The notes: generated by a model not told the origin, from the sequence alone. Shown: positions 36,378-46,204, numbered from the stretch's first letter. The stretch: DNA of 64,000 nucleotides from Corynebacterium sp. ACRPH (GCF_022347285.1 NZ_JAKRND010000011.1:1-64000), one strand, 5' to 3'. A program made the numbers and translations.

Positions 36378-38804
36378 ATGGCAAAATTCCTGTATCGAGT
36401 AGGCCGCTCCGCCTACCTTCATAAATGGCGTTTCCTCGCCGTATGGCTGATCGTGCTGATCGGCGTGGGCACCGCCTCCGCACTATTAACCAAACCAACC
36501 TCGCAGTCCTTCACCATCCCCGGCCTGGAGTCCATCGAGACCCAGGAAAGGATCAAGGAAGAATTCCCCAACGGCGAAGACGCTGATCAGCTAGAGGCAG
36601 CCACGGGCAAGCTCGTGATCCAAGCCCCTGAAGGTCAGACTCTTGCCAAGGGCGAGGCTGCACAATCGACCGAAGACATCCTTCAGGCGCTGCAAAAGCT
36701 CGATTTCCTGAAGGACAAGGAAAAGCTCGTCTCCCCCGTGCTGGCCAGCGAAAGCATGCACCAGCAAATGGCTCCCATGAAGCAGAAGCAGGGAATGCCG
36801 AAGGAGCAGATTGCATCCGACATCGCTGCTCTAAGCCCGCTGAGCTCCGACAAGCGCACTGGCACAATCGAGGTTTCCTTCGATGCGGAAACTGCAGCAG
36901 ACGTGCCCGCAGAGGACGTGCAAAAGTTCGAGGATGCGGTAAAGAACAACGCCGGTAACCTCAACGTTGGGTGGAGCGGTAACGCATTCCAGCAGCCGGA
37001 GATGAGCATGGCCTCCGAAGCCATCGGCCTGGCCGTCGCCGCCATCGTTTTAATCGTCACCTTCGGCAGCCTCGTGGCTGCAGGCCTGCCGCTACTCTCC
37101 GCGGTGATTGGCGTGGGCACCGGCATCGGCATCGTCATGGCCGCCACCTCCGTCACGGACAACATCAACTCCATGACCCCCACCCTGGCCTCCATGATCG
37201 GCCTGGCCGTGGGCATCGACTATGCGCTGTTCATCCTCTCCCGCTTCCGCAACGAGCTGGTCGCCCATGTGGATGGTCAGGATCTGGAACCGAAGGAACT
37301 ACACCAGAAACTCAAAACAATTCCCGTCAAGGAACGCGCCCACCTTGCCGGCCTCGCAGTCGGCAAGGCCGGTTCCGCGGTTGTCTTCGCTGGCCTTACG
37401 GTCCTGATTGCACTGGCAGCACTGTCCATCATCAACATTCCGTTCCTCACCGCTATGGCCTTGGCCGCTGCCGGTACCGTGGCCATTGCCGTGATCGTCG
37501 CAATCACTCTTCTGCCCGCCATCATGGGCCTCATTGGCACGAAGGTCTTCGCAGGGCGCGCGCTTGTAGTCAAGGCTCCGGACCCAGAGAACGAGAAGCC
37601 GACCATGGGGCTGAAGTGGGTGCGCATCATCCGCAAGAAGCCCGCCCTGTGGTTGGTAGGCGCTGCAGTGTTGTTGATTCTGCTGGCCATCCCCGCAATG
37701 AATCTACGCCTGGCCATGCCCTCTGATGGTTCTATGGCCAAGGGCACACCCAACCGTGTCGCCTACGAAATGACGGAGGAGGGCTTCGGAGCTGGTCGCA
37801 ATGCCCCGATGGTTGCCCTCGTGGAATACCCCGACCTCAACGACAAGGAAAAGGCTGCCGCCACGCAGCAGGCCGTTGCCACCCTACAGGGCACCGAAGG
37901 CGTGGAGAACGCCCAGGTAGTGCAGACTAACGGCGATCCACGCAACCCAGCCGACCTGGGTACTGCAGCCCAGGTGATGATCACCCCGTCCTACGGTGCA
38001 ACAGATGCCCGCGCCGCCGATGTCCTGGAGCAGATGCGAGCCGAGGAAGCCGGATATACCGAAAAAACCGGGGCAACCTATGCCATCACCGGCGTCACCC
38101 CGATGTACGAGGACATTTCACAGCGCCTGTCGGACGTCCTCATCCCCTACATCGCCATCGTCCTCGTGTTGGCTTTCATCCTGCTGATGGTCGTCTTCCG
38201 TTCCATCTGGGTGCCACTGATCGCGGCACTGGGCTTCGGCCTGTCGGTGGCTGCCACGTTCGGCGTCACCGTCGCATTGTGGCAGGAAGGCTTCGGCGGC
38301 ATTATCGACGACCCGCAGCCGATCATCTCCTTCCTGCCCATCATGCTGATCGGTATTGTCTTTGGCCTAGCAATGGACTACCAGGTCTTCCTGGTTACCC
38401 GCATGCGCGAGGGCTGGGCGCACGGCAAGACCGCCGGCAACGCCACCGCGAATGGTTTCAAGCATGGCGCGCGCGTGGTCACTGCAGCCGCGCTCATCAT
38501 GATTTCGGTCTTCGCTGCCTTTATGATGGCTGACGAGCCGTTTATTAAGGTGATGGGCTTTGCCCTGGCCGCCGCCGTATTTTTTGACGCCTTCATCGTC
38601 CGCATGACCTTTATTCCAGCGACGATGTTCCTTCTCAGCGAACGGGCGTGGAAGTTCCCCAAGTGGCTGGCAAAGATCGTCCCCGCCGTCGATGTCGAAG
38701 GTGAGAGCCTGGTGGGATTGAACGCCGACGGTAGTCGTGCCCCAGAGGCGCCTACAACAGAAGGTGTGGCACACCCGCGGAATTCGCAGGAAAGCGAGAA
38801 GTAG
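36378..38804 (+). CDS. MMPL/RND-family membrane exporter
   Basis: This 808-residue protein has the MmpL layout: one N-terminal membrane helix, an extracytoplasmic loop (about 40-200), a five- to six-helix bundle (about 205-400), a second loop (about 440-570) and a second bundle ending near 770. Proton-relay motifs appear as GLAVGIDYALFILSRFRNE near 275 and GLAMDYQVFLVTRMREG near 665. Relatives export mycolate lipids, siderophores or other lipids; the cargo here is unknown. The gene is followed 11 bases later by a TetR gene. The predicted mRNA is leaderless. Confidence 0.87.
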   Translation: MAKFLYRVGRSAYLHKWRFLAVWLIVLIGVGTASALLTKPTSQSFTIPGLESIETQERIKEEFPNGEDADQLEAATGKLVIQAPEGQTLAKGEAAQSTEDILQALQKLDFLKDKEKLVSPVLASESMHQQMAPMKQKQGMPKEQIASDIAALSPLSSDKRTGTIEVSFDAETAADVPAEDVQKFEDAVKNNAGNLNVGWSGNAFQQPEMSMASEAIGLAVAAIVLIVTFGSLVAAGLPLLSAVIGVGTGIGIVMAATSVTDNINSMTPTLASMIGLAVGIDYALFILSRFRNELVAHVDGQDLEPKELHQKLKTIPVKERAHLAGLAVGKAGSAVVFAGLTVLIALAALSIINIPFLTAMALAAAGTVAIAVIVAITLLPAIMGLIGTKVFAGRALVVKAPDPENEKPTMGLKWVRIIRKKPALWLVGAAVLLILLAIPAMNLRLAMPSDGSMAKGTPNRVAYEMTEEGFGAGRNAPMVALVEYPDLNDKEKAAATQQAVATLQGTEGVENAQVVQTNGDPRNPADLGTAAQVMITPSYGATDARAADVLEQMRAEEAGYTEKTGATYAITGVTPMYEDISQRLSDVLIPYIAIVLVLAFILLMVVFRSIWVPLIAALGFGLSVAATFGVTVALWQEGFGGIIDDPQPIISFLPIMLIGIVFGLAMDYQVFLVTRMREGWAHGKTAGNATANGFKHGARVVTAAALIMISVFAAFMMADEPFIKVMGFALAAAVFFDAFIVRMTFIPATMFLLSERAWKFPKWLAKIVPAVDVEGESLVGLNADGSRAPEAPTTEGVAHPRNSQESEK
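38577..38591 (+). repeat. Dispersed motif, copy inside the MMPL gene
   Basis: GTATTTTTTGACGCC codes Val-Phe-Phe-Asp-Ala with two TTT codons. Confidence 0.6.
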
Positions 38805-38815
38805 GAGGCCGCGAG

Positions 38816-39478
38816 ATGAGCTACGACAACGGTAACCAACCGGAGAAGAATGCGCTCGGCCTGCGGGATCGCAAAAAGGCCGAAACCCGTAGGCACATTG
38901 CCCATGCCACCGTTGAGCTGTTGGTGAATGAAGGTGCAGAGAATACGACAATTGCTCGCATAGCAGAAAAGGCCAACATTTCCGCGCGCACTTTTCACAA
39001 CTATTTCCCTCACCGAGAAGCAGCTTTATTGTTCATGCTTAATCAATTCATTGATGAAATGATTAGCCTGGTGAACACTTCGGAGCCGGGCCAACGTTTA
39101 ATTACGGTAGCAGAGAATATCGCCGTGAACTTTTACAACCGTCCAGCAGAGAACCCGAACAGCATCGAAACTCTCTCCCGCCTTGCCGATCACCTTCACG
39201 GCATTCCTCCGCAGATCAGGAAGGAACTTTTCGCAGACGGCGACCGCTCCTTCAGCAACGGAATGGAGTTCTTCTCCCCGCTCGTGCAGGCATTTCAGCA
39301 GTACAGCGAACGTGAGGGGCGGGAGCTGAGTACTGCGAATGCACTACTACTCATCAACACGGTTCTGTTTGTCCCAAGCATTTTCATGGAACTTAACAAG
39401 GCCGGAAACTCCACTACCGAAGAGGACATTAGAAATGCCTTTCATTTGCTAGCAGGAGGACTTTCGAAGCTCGGATAG
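38816..39478 (+). CDS. TetR-family transcriptional regulator (first)
   Basis: This 220-residue protein has an N-terminal TetR helix-turn-helix (AHATVELLVNEGAENTTIARIAEKANISARTFHNYFPHREA, about 26-66) and a variable ligand-binding half. An AGGAGG site precedes the ATG, and the gap to the MMPL gene is 11 bases, so it is probably co-transcribed and controls the exporter from the palindrome at 36324. The ligand is unknown. The gene is clearly less GC-rich than the neighbours in its middle part (39000-39130). Confidence 0.85.
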   Translation: MSYDNGNQPEKNALGLRDRKKAETRRHIAHATVELLVNEGAENTTIARIAEKANISARTFHNYFPHREAALLFMLNQFIDEMISLVNTSEPGQRLITVAENIAVNFYNRPAENPNSIETLSRLADHLHGIPPQIRKELFADGDRSFSNGMEFFSPLVQAFQQYSEREGRELSTANALLLINTVLFVPSIFMELNKAGNSTTEEDIRNAFHLLAGGLSKLG

Positions 39479-39479
39479 C

Positions 39480-39518
39480 CCTGGGAAAAAGATTTTAGAT
39501 ATCACACTATTTCCCAGG
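39480..39518. promoter_or_regulatory. Inverted repeat between the two TetR genes
   Basis: CCTGGGAAA and TTTCCCAGG are nine-base perfect arms with a 21-base AT-rich centre, beginning two bases after the first TetR stop. No U-tract follows, so it may be an operator for the second TetR gene or a weak terminator. Confidence 0.45.
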
Positions 39519-39645
39519 CAAGACTCTTTGAAATTGTTTTTCAAATCTGTCCGTCGCAAATATCAGACCTGCTACACTATCCTGCATTCAACCCTTTCCT
39601 GCACACAGGACATATCGGGCAAAATGAAAGGTGTTCCCCACTCTC

Positions 39646-40338
39646 ATGTCGACCAGCGCGACCATCCCCGAGCCCTCCGCGTCCCGACGCGAACAGAAGA
39701 AGGCCGAAACGAAGCAGAATCTCATCGATTCAGCCATTGAGCTGTTCATGGGTTACGGCCCCGAGGCCGCGACAGTCCACGCCATCACCAAGCGAGCTGG
39801 GGTATCCACCCGCACCTTTCACAACTACTTCGAGCGCCGCGACGACGTATTCGCCTACTACTTGCACGAGGTCTTTGAACACTTCGCCCACCGGATCCGC
39901 GACATCGCGGCGGACCACCCCACCGGCCGCATCGTGGACATCATGCGCGATGCAATGTGGATCTACTGCTTCCCATCGTGCGATGAGCAAGTAGATTCCG
40001 GCGCAACCGAGCTGGTGGACCCGACCACACCGGACATCCGCAAGTTCAAGCCACTACTCACCATGCTGGAGAACCCACAGGATAAGGGTAGCGCTGAGCA
40101 CCTGGATGTGGACCTACCTACCCTCACAGAACCTGGAACCAAGGCGCTGTGCGATGTCGTCCCCGACCTCTCCCCTTTCAAGGCATTCCTGTTGCTGGAT
40201 GTTTCCTTCAGCATCGCCATGCGCGCCGTAGAGGCAGCTGCGGACGAGCGGCTATCCGGTGGCCTCAGCCCCGAGGAGCTCTACAACCAGGCCTTCGACA
40301 TGCTAGCCCGTGTCGACCGCATTGAGGACGAAAAGTAG
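39646..40338 (+). CDS. TetR-family transcriptional regulator (second)
   Basis: This 230-residue protein has a TetR DNA-binding domain (KQNLIDSAIELFMGYGPEAATVHAITKRAGVSTRTFHNYFERRDD, about 21-65). The recognition-helix region SxRTFHNYF is shared with the first TetR, so the two may bind related sites. The C-terminal half differs from the first copy. I choose the ATG at 39646; a GTG at 39631 is possible. A -10-like TACACT (39573-39578) lies upstream, near a GCAAATAT that matches the arm of the MMPL palindrome. Confidence 0.82.
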   Translation: MSTSATIPEPSASRREQKKAETKQNLIDSAIELFMGYGPEAATVHAITKRAGVSTRTFHNYFERRDDVFAYYLHEVFEHFAHRIRDIAADHPTGRIVDIMRDAMWIYCFPSCDEQVDSGATELVDPTTPDIRKFKPLLTMLENPQDKGSAEHLDVDLPTLTEPGTKALCDVVPDLSPFKAFLLLDVSFSIAMRAVEAAADERLSGGLSPEELYNQAFDMLARVDRIEDEK

Positions 40339-40392
40339 TCGCCTCACCAAAAATCAAACCCGGTTTCCTTTGCCCAGACCTGATAAGGGAAG

Positions 40393-41139
40393 ATGGGCAC
40401 TGTGGAATCAGAGGGAATCTTTACAACGCTTCTCAACGCAACGCTGATCATCGGTGGCTACCCGATCCTCTGGCGCGAAATCATCGGCAATCTCTTCGGC
40501 CTAGCCTCCGCCGTCGGCGGGATGAAGCGCGTGGTGTGGGCCTGGCCCGTGGGAATCGTCGGCAACGTGCTGCTGTTCACGGTGTTCCTGGGTGGGCTGT
40601 TCCACACACCACAGGATCTGGACCTCTACGGCCAGGCAGGCCGCCAGGTGATGTTCCTCATCGTCTCGCTGTACGGCTGGTATCAATGGAGCCGCGCCCG
40701 CACTGCCGGCATGCGCGAGCCTGATAACACCGACCCCTCCCGCTCCATCGTCAGCGAGCCCGCCGCCGACAGCGCCGCAGTGCAGCCCAGCTGGGCCAGC
40801 ACCAAGGAACGCCTCGGCATGCTCGCCTTTGCGGTGATCGGCACCGTAGTCTTCGCACTGATCTTCGACGCGCTAGGTTCGTGGGGGCCGTGGGCAGACG
40901 CCTGGATCTTCACCGGCTCCATCCTGGCCACGTTCGGCATGGCCCGCGGCTGGACGGAGTTCTGGCTGATCTGGATCGGCGTGGATATTGTCGGAGTACC
41001 CCTGCTGCTCGCCGCGGGCTACTACCCCTCCGCGGCGCTATACGTGGTCTACGGCGCGTTCGTGCTGTGGGGATTCTTCGTGTGGTTGCGGGTGCAACGC
41101 ACGAAAACCACCGGCGCCGCAGGCGCCGCCAGCAGCTAG
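40393..41139 (+). CDS. pnuC: PnuC-family nicotinamide riboside transporter
   Basis: This 248-residue membrane protein has the PnuC look: an N-terminal segment ending in WREIIGNLFGLASAVGGMKRVVWAWPVGIVGNVLL (about 19-53), then DLYGQAGRQVMFLIVSLYGWYQWSR near 77-100, and WTEFWLIWIGVDIVGVPLLLAAGYYPSAALYVVYGAFVLWGFFVW near the C-terminus. PnuC takes up nicotinamide riboside by facilitated diffusion for NAD salvage. A hydrophilic insert (about 105-135) is longer than usual. It converges on the next gene with a three-base gap. Confidence 0.87.
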   Translation: MGTVESEGIFTTLLNATLIIGGYPILWREIIGNLFGLASAVGGMKRVVWAWPVGIVGNVLLFTVFLGGLFHTPQDLDLYGQAGRQVMFLIVSLYGWYQWSRARTAGMREPDNTDPSRSIVSEPAADSAAVQPSWASTKERLGMLAFAVIGTVVFALIFDALGSWGPWADAWIFTGSILATFGMARGWTEFWLIWIGVDIVGVPLLLAAGYYPSAALYVVYGAFVLWGFFVWLRVQRTKTTGAAGAASS

Positions 41140-41142
41140 TGC

Positions 41143-42222
41143 CTAGCCCAGTAGCGCCCGCCATTTCTCCACGTCCACGTCATCCGTGGAAGCCGGCTCG
41201 AACTGCGCGTTGTGATCCTTGTGCTCCAGCACTGCGCGCACTCCCTCGATGAAGTTCGGCCCCCGGCGCAGCTCGCCACCGACCTTGAATTCCATATCCA
41301 AAGCCTCGCGCAGCGTTGCACCCTCCGCGCGGCGGAAAAGCTCCACCGTGGCCACAAGACTCTCCGGGTTGGCACCCTTCAGGGAATCGGTCACCTTGGT
41401 TATAAACTGCGCCAATTCGGCGTCCGAAACAGAACCCTCATCCCGCACGATCCGGGCTTCGATGTCTGCCCAAGAACCTTCGGCGAAAGTCCGCTCGATC
41501 CACTCCGCGTGCTTCTGCAGCGTAGAGGTGGGCTCCTCCAGCTTCTGCGGGTCGAGAGCATTAGACCGCAGCGCCTCGGGAAGGTCGCCCGAATGCAGGT
41601 CGGATTCAAAAGCATGCACATCCGCCACCAGGTTCGTGACCAGGCCGGTGTACAACATGTCCGCAGGGCTTAGACGCCAACCCGTGGTGGCGATAAAGAA
41701 CCCCACGGCGGGGGAGCAATCCAGGTGCGTCAGCCGATAAGACATGCCCACGTCGGGCACGAACCCAATCGCGGCTTCCGGCATTGCCCCCAGGGTGCGC
41801 GGGGTGATCACGCGGTGCGAGCCATGCATGGAGATGCCCATGCCGCCGCCCATCACGACGCCTTCCAGCAGCGCGATCACGGGCTTGTTTACCCGCGACA
41901 GCCGCTCATTGAGGTCGTACTCTTCCTCAAAGAAGGAGTCCCCGAAGCGATACATGCGCTTCATGTCTCGCATCCGCACGTAGCGTACGTCCCCGCCTGC
42001 GCAGAAGGCCCGGTCGGAGGACGACTTGATCACGATGAACTGAATCCAATCATCGTCGGCCCATTTGTCGACCGCCTCGCGGATTAGGCGGATCATCTCC
42101 ACGTTTAAGGAATTCAGAGCCTTAGGGCGATTCAGCTCGATAACCCCGACGTGACCTGCGACGACGGTCGTTACTTCCGCATCCGGGTCGTACGTCGGGT
42201 GCTTCCTTCTCTTGTCTGCCAT
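41143..42222 (-). CDS. Enoyl-CoA hydratase/isomerase family, 3-hydroxyisobutyryl-CoA hydrolase type
   Basis: This 359-residue crotonase-fold protein has LNRPKALNSLNVEMIRLI near 32, SSSDRAFCAGGDVRYV near 68-83, the oxyanion region LEGVVMGGGMGISMHGSHRVITPRTLGAMPEAAIGFVPDVGMSYRL near 118-163 and the long C-terminal extension of the HIBYL-CoA hydrolase branch. In valine degradation that enzyme frees 3-hydroxyisobutyrate. MPE plus FVPDVG fits this branch rather than a plain hydratase. No valine-pathway gene is adjacent. An extended -10-like TGTAATTAT ends six bases before the ATG. Confidence 0.82.
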   Translation of the reverse strand: MADKRRKHPTYDPDAEVTTVVAGHVGVIELNRPKALNSLNVEMIRLIREAVDKWADDDWIQFIVIKSSSDRAFCAGGDVRYVRMRDMKRMYRFGDSFFEEEYDLNERLSRVNKPVIALLEGVVMGGGMGISMHGSHRVITPRTLGAMPEAAIGFVPDVGMSYRLTHLDCSPAVGFFIATTGWRLSPADMLYTGLVTNLVADVHAFESDLHSGDLPEALRSNALDPQKLEEPTSTLQKHAEWIERTFAEGSWADIEARIVRDEGSVSDAELAQFITKVTDSLKGANPESLVATVELFRRAEGATLREALDMEFKVGGELRRGPNFIEGVRAVLEHKDHNAQFEPASTDDVDVEKWRALLG

Positions 42223-42276
42223 GTCACCATAATTACAGGAACGACAAGGAAGTGCAGCCTAGTTTAAATCTAAGGT

Positions 42277-43257
42277 CTACTTAGATTTCTTGCCCTTCTT
42301 GGACTTCTTGCCCTTCTTCTTTTTGTCGCCCTTGTTCTTTTTGGACGCCGCAGCCTCCTTGCCCTCGGACTTCGACTTCTTCTTGGAGTTCTCCTCGGAC
42401 TCAGCCTCCTGAGCCTGCTTGGCTTCCTCGGCCTGCCGCTTCAGCAGGTCCTTCTCCAGCAGCTTCGCCACGTCGGGCACGTAGCGGAACTGGGTGCGCG
42501 GCGGGCGCTCGTAGGTGTTGTCGGATGCCGGGCGCTCCGGAATCTTCGGCACGTTCTTCTCCACGTACTCCCACGGGATCGTGTTCAACAGGTGGTTGAT
42601 CACGTTGATGCGGGAGCGCTTCTTGTCCTCGGACTCCACGGTGTACCACGGGGCAGACGGGATGTCGGTGTGCACGAACATCTCATCCTTCGCGCGCGAG
42701 TAGTCCTCCCAGCGCGTGATGGACTGCAGATCCATCGGGGAGAGCTTCCACTGGCGCAGCGGGTCGGACTGGCGGGACTGGAAGCGGCGGATCTGCTCTT
42801 CATCGGACACGGAGAACCAGTACTTGCGCAGGATGATGCCGTCCTCAACCAGCAGGCGCTCGAAGATCGGAGCCTGGTGCAGGAAGCGGCGGTATTCCTG
42901 GGTGGTGCAGAAGCCCATCACGCGCTCCACGCCAGCGCGGTTGTACCAAGAGCGGTCGAAGATGACGATCTCTCCGGCGGTGGGCAGCTTCTCGATGTAG
43001 CGCTGGAAGTACCACTGTCCCTTCTCGCGCGAGCTGGGGGCCGGCAGAGCCTCGATGCGGCAGACTCGCGGGCTGAGGTACTGGGTGATGCGCTTAATCG
43101 CGGACCCCTTGCCCGCCGCATCGCGCCCTTCCATCACGATGACGATGCGGGCTCCGGTTTCCACCACCCACTGCTGCATTTCGACGAGTTCAGCTTGGAG
43201 CCTTTTGAGCTCCTTTTCATAGGCCTGTTTGTCCAGCTTGGGAAGTCTATCGCTCAT
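42277..43257 (-). CDS. ppk2: Polyphosphate kinase 2 (PPK2 family)
   Basis: This 326-residue enzyme transfers phosphate between polyphosphate and nucleotides. The P-loop is VVIVMEGRDAAGKGSAIKRITQYL near 38-61, followed by the acceptor region RIEALPAPSSREKGQWYFQRY near 71, the second Walker motif VIFDRSWYNRAGVERVMGF near 98-116 and a lid module with SVSDEEQIRRFQSR near 148. The C-terminal 50 residues are nearly pure Lys/Ser/Gly/Glu, a strongly basic tail that could touch polyphosphate or nucleic acid. TAAGCT ends seven bases before the ATG. Confidence 0.9.
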   Translation of the reverse strand: MSDRLPKLDKQAYEKELKRLQAELVEMQQWVVETGARIVIVMEGRDAAGKGSAIKRITQYLSPRVCRIEALPAPSSREKGQWYFQRYIEKLPTAGEIVIFDRSWYNRAGVERVMGFCTTQEYRRFLHQAPIFERLLVEDGIILRKYWFSVSDEEQIRRFQSRQSDPLRQWKLSPMDLQSITRWEDYSRAKDEMFVHTDIPSAPWYTVESEDKKRSRINVINHLLNTIPWEYVEKNVPKIPERPASDNTYERPPRTQFRYVPDVAKLLEKDLLKRQAEEAKQAQEAESEENSKKKSKSEGKEAAASKKNKGDKKKKGKKSKKGKKSK

Positions 43258-43264
43258 TGTTCCA

Positions 43265-43270
43265 AGCTTA
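43265..43270 (-). promoter_or_regulatory. -10 box TAAGCT, predicted leaderless start of ppk2
   Basis: TAAGCT on the minus strand ends seven bases before the ATG at 43257. Confidence 0.5.
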
Positions 43271-43350
43271 GTTCTTCGCAGGCCGAACGCCTAATAATCT
43301 CTTAGCTTTTAGGCCTTACTAAGCCTGGGCGAGAGCAACCTCACAGATAG

Positions 43351-43359
43351 TGCAATAAT
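43351..43359 (+). promoter_or_regulatory. Extended -10 of the GT87 gene, predicted leaderless
   Basis: TGCAATAAT (TGn plus AATAAT) ends eight bases before the ATG at 43368. Confidence 0.55.
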
Positions 43360-43367
43360 TAGCCCTT

Positions 43368-44651
43368 ATGCAGACAAAGGAAGTCGCTTCGGCGCGATTG
43401 GAAAACTTCAGACACCTCAAGATCAACCTCCCGGTTAAGATCGCGTTGAGTGTGCTGCTGGTGCTTTCTGTCCTGCCGAAGATCTTCAACACTCGCGGCT
43501 TCCACTACAACCTGGACCTGGACGTCTACCGGGTGGGAGCCCAGCGCGTTCTGGACGGCCAGGAGCTCTACAGCGGCCACTTCCACATCATCGGCGATAC
43601 GTATCTGCCGTTTACATACCCGCCGATTTCGGCTCTGTTGTTCACTCCCCTGGCGGTGATCCCTTATAACCTGGCCGCCGTTTTGCTAGTCTGCGCCACG
43701 GTGACCGTCACTTGGTGGGTGCTCACACACACCGTGCACGCGGCAGCGCGCCTAGACCGCGCCTCCGCCGGGTGGGTGTCGGTGGCGCTCACCGCAGTGT
43801 TGATCCACTTGAGCCCCATCCACACCAGCTTGGCCTATGGGCAGATCAACGTTCTGCTGATGGGAATGGTCTTCGTCGATGCGCTCATCGTACCTCGTCG
43901 CTACCGCGGCCTGCTCACGGGTGCGGCGGTTGCTATCAAATTGACGCCCGCAGTCTTCGGCCTGTGGTTCCTTCTGCGCAAGGACTGGGGTTCCATCCTG
44001 CGCATGGGCGTAGGCACGCTCGGCACTACAGCTTTAGCATGGCTGATCCTGCCACGGGATTCTCTGGAATATTGGACGCACACGCTGCGCGAAACCGGGC
44101 GTATCGGCAACCACGAATACGCCCTGAACCAAAGCATCAACGGACTGCTGTACCGCTTCGGCCTGCGGACGGACGACTCCTCCAGCTTGTTGTGGGTACT
44201 GCTGGTGTGTGTTTCGCTGGCAGTCATCACCTACGTCATGATCAAGCTGCTCCGGGTAGATGCACCGATCGTCGCGCTGTGCGTCAATTCCCTGTTTGCA
44301 CTGCTGGCCAGCCCAGTCTCCTGGAACCACCACTGGTCGTGGGCTCCGGTGCTACTGGTGGCTCTGGCCTGCTACGCGATTGCGGATCCCACTTCCCCGC
44401 TGGCGACTCCGCGCTGGCTATGGATTGCCCTGGTTGCCCTGGGCTTTGTCGCTTTCGCCTTCGAGCCCACCGCTTTCGTGCCTTTCCAGGAACAGCGCGA
44501 GTTCGAGTGGAACGCCTGGCAGGCGCTCCTGGGTAACTCCTACCTGTGGTGGACAATCCTGGCCCTGCTGGTGATGACGGTTCGCCTCGCGCTTTACCGC
44601 GGCAAGACCTCCGACAAGACCCCAGTCTCTGAGGCAAGCTCCGAAGCTTAA
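43368..44651 (+). CDS. GT87 (DUF2029) polyprenol-phosphate-sugar dependent glycosyltransferase
   Basis: This 427-residue integral membrane protein has about ten to twelve hydrophobic segments. Family marks are the first periplasmic-loop acidic motif NLDLDVYRVGAQRVLDGQELY near 45, LPFTYPPISALLFTPLAV near 80, AYGQINVLLMGMVFVDALI near 158, AVAIKLTPAVFGLWFL near 185 and ALNQSINGLLYRFG near 247, ending in SPVSWNHHWSW near 317. GT87 enzymes add mannose or arabinose to lipomannan, PIMs or arabinogalactan outside the membrane. Which linkage it makes cannot be read. Confidence 0.85.
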   Translation: MQTKEVASARLENFRHLKINLPVKIALSVLLVLSVLPKIFNTRGFHYNLDLDVYRVGAQRVLDGQELYSGHFHIIGDTYLPFTYPPISALLFTPLAVIPYNLAAVLLVCATVTVTWWVLTHTVHAAARLDRASAGWVSVALTAVLIHLSPIHTSLAYGQINVLLMGMVFVDALIVPRRYRGLLTGAAVAIKLTPAVFGLWFLLRKDWGSILRMGVGTLGTTALAWLILPRDSLEYWTHTLRETGRIGNHEYALNQSINGLLYRFGLRTDDSSSLLWVLLVCVSLAVITYVMIKLLRVDAPIVALCVNSLFALLASPVSWNHHWSWAPVLLVALACYAIADPTSPLATPRWLWIALVALGFVAFAFEPTAFVPFQEQREFEWNAWQALLGNSYLWWTILALLVMTVRLALYRGKTSDKTPVSEASSEA

Positions 44652-44680
44652 AGGGTTTTAGGGATTTAAGCCCCTTGCCT

Positions 44681-46162
44681 TTAGCACTCCGGCACGTTGA
44701 CGGAGACGTTCGTCGCTAACCCGCCGCCGGCCGTTTCCTTGTACTTCTCGGACATGTCCCTGCCGGTCTGCCGCATGGTCTCAATGACCTCATCAAGGGT
44801 GACGTGATGGTCCCCGTCCCCGCGCATAGCCATCTTTGCGGCGTTGATGGCCTTGCCCGCACTGATGGCGTTTCTTTCGATGCACGGGATCTGCACCAAG
44901 CCGCCGATGGGGTCGCAGGTAAGCCCCAGCGAATGTTCCATCGCAATCTCCGCCGCGTTCGCCACCTGTCGCGGAGCCCCTCCCAGCACCTCAGCCAGCC
45001 CGGCAGCGGCCATGGAGGCCGCAGAACCGACCTCGCCCTGGCAGCCGACCTCCGCGCCGGAGATGCTGGCGCGCTCCTTGTACAACGAGCCGACCGCGCC
45101 TGCGGCCAGCAGGAAGCGCCGGTTCACCTGGAATGGGTCCTGCTTGCCGGCAGGCGTGAACTCGCGGGCGTAAAACAGCACGGCGGGGATGATTCCCGCA
45201 GCACCATTCGTCGGCGCGGTGACCACCCGCCCACCAGCTGCGTTCTCCTCGTTTACCGCCAAGGCGATCAGGTTCACCCAGTCCTCGGAAAACTCGGCAG
45301 TGCGGTGCGGGTCCTCCTCCATCAGCTGGTCGTACCAGCGCTTCGCGCGACGGCGAACCATCAAGGCTCCGGGCAGCACTCCGGCGAAGGTTACTCCACG
45401 CTTGGCGCAATCCTGCATGGCCTGGGCGATGGCATCCAGGTTCGCATCGATCTGCTCGTTGGTGCGCAACGACTGCTCGCAGCGCCGCTGCACCTCCCCC
45501 AGGCTAATGCCCGCGTGCTCCGCCAGGGAGATCAGCTTGTCACCGGACTCGAACAGCCACTGCCCGCTGAGCTCGTCCAGTGTGGGAACTTCCTCCTCGG
45601 TACGGATGAAGCCACCGCCGATGGAGTAGAAAGTCTGCTTCAGCGGCTCGGATAGGCCGCTGACCACGAATGTCATAGCATTCGTGTGAATCGAACGGCG
45701 CACGGTCGGCCGCAGCACAATGTCTTCGAAACCGCAGGTGACGGGCAGGCTCTTATCGCCCGCCAGGTAAATGGTGCGAGTTTCGCGGATCTCATCCAGC
45801 CGGGACTGCATGTAGTCCGGATCCACCTGCGCCGGATCGGCACCGTCCAGGCCCAGCAGGCAGGCCCCCAGCGTTCCGTGTCCAGCCCCCGTAGCGGCTA
45901 GCGAGCCATACAGGACAACGCTGATGCTCAGCTGATGTTCGCCCTCATCGGGCAGGCTCACCACGTCGGCCAGCTTGTCGGAGCCCAGCGGGCGCAGCCC
46001 CTCCTCGGTTGCTGAGTCGGCGGCGCGGGGAGACGTGGCGTCATCCCCCAAAAAAGCTTTGACCCGGCGCGCGAAGGACAGACCCGCGCGCATCGGCCCG
46101 ACGGTGTGCGAAGAAGACGGGCCGACGCCGATCTGGAAGAGGTCGAAAACGCTGACAGTCAT
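44681..46162 (-). CDS. sdaA: L-serine ammonia-lyase, single-chain iron-sulfur type
   Basis: This 493-residue enzyme deaminates serine to pyruvate. The fused beta-alpha chain order is clear: [22 protein letters not shown] near 6-27, [18 protein letters not shown] near 315-332, the iron-sulfur ligand segments [19 protein letters not shown] near 372-390 and [18 protein letters not shown] near 416-433, and the C-terminal Cys in NVPEC, which acts as the fourth ligand in this family. Length is slightly above the usual 455-460. It is convergent with the GT87 gene, 29 bases apart. Confidence 0.93.
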   Translation of the reverse strand: MTVSVFDLFQIGVGPSSSHTVGPMRAGLSFARRVKAFLGDDATSPRAADSATEEGLRPLGSDKLADVVSLPDEGEHQLSISVVLYGSLAATGAGHGTLGACLLGLDGADPAQVDPDYMQSRLDEIRETRTIYLAGDKSLPVTCGFEDIVLRPTVRRSIHTNAMTFVVSGLSEPLKQTFYSIGGGFIRTEEEVPTLDELSGQWLFESGDKLISLAEHAGISLGEVQRRCEQSLRTNEQIDANLDAIAQAMQDCAKRGVTFAGVLPGALMVRRRAKRWYDQLMEEDPHRTAEFSEDWVNLIALAVNEENAAGGRVVTAPTNGAAGIIPAVLFYAREFTPAGKQDPFQVNRRFLLAAGAVGSLYKERASISGAEVGCQGEVGSAASMAAAGLAEVLGGAPRQVANAAEIAMEHSLGLTCDPIGGLVQIPCIERNAISAGKAINAAKMAMRGDGDHHVTLDEVIETMRQTGRDMSEKYKETAGGGLATNVSVNVPEC

Positions 46163-46204
46163 AGTGGTGCTAAGGGGGTGGTGTGAAAGAGGTGGGTTTA
46201 AGGG

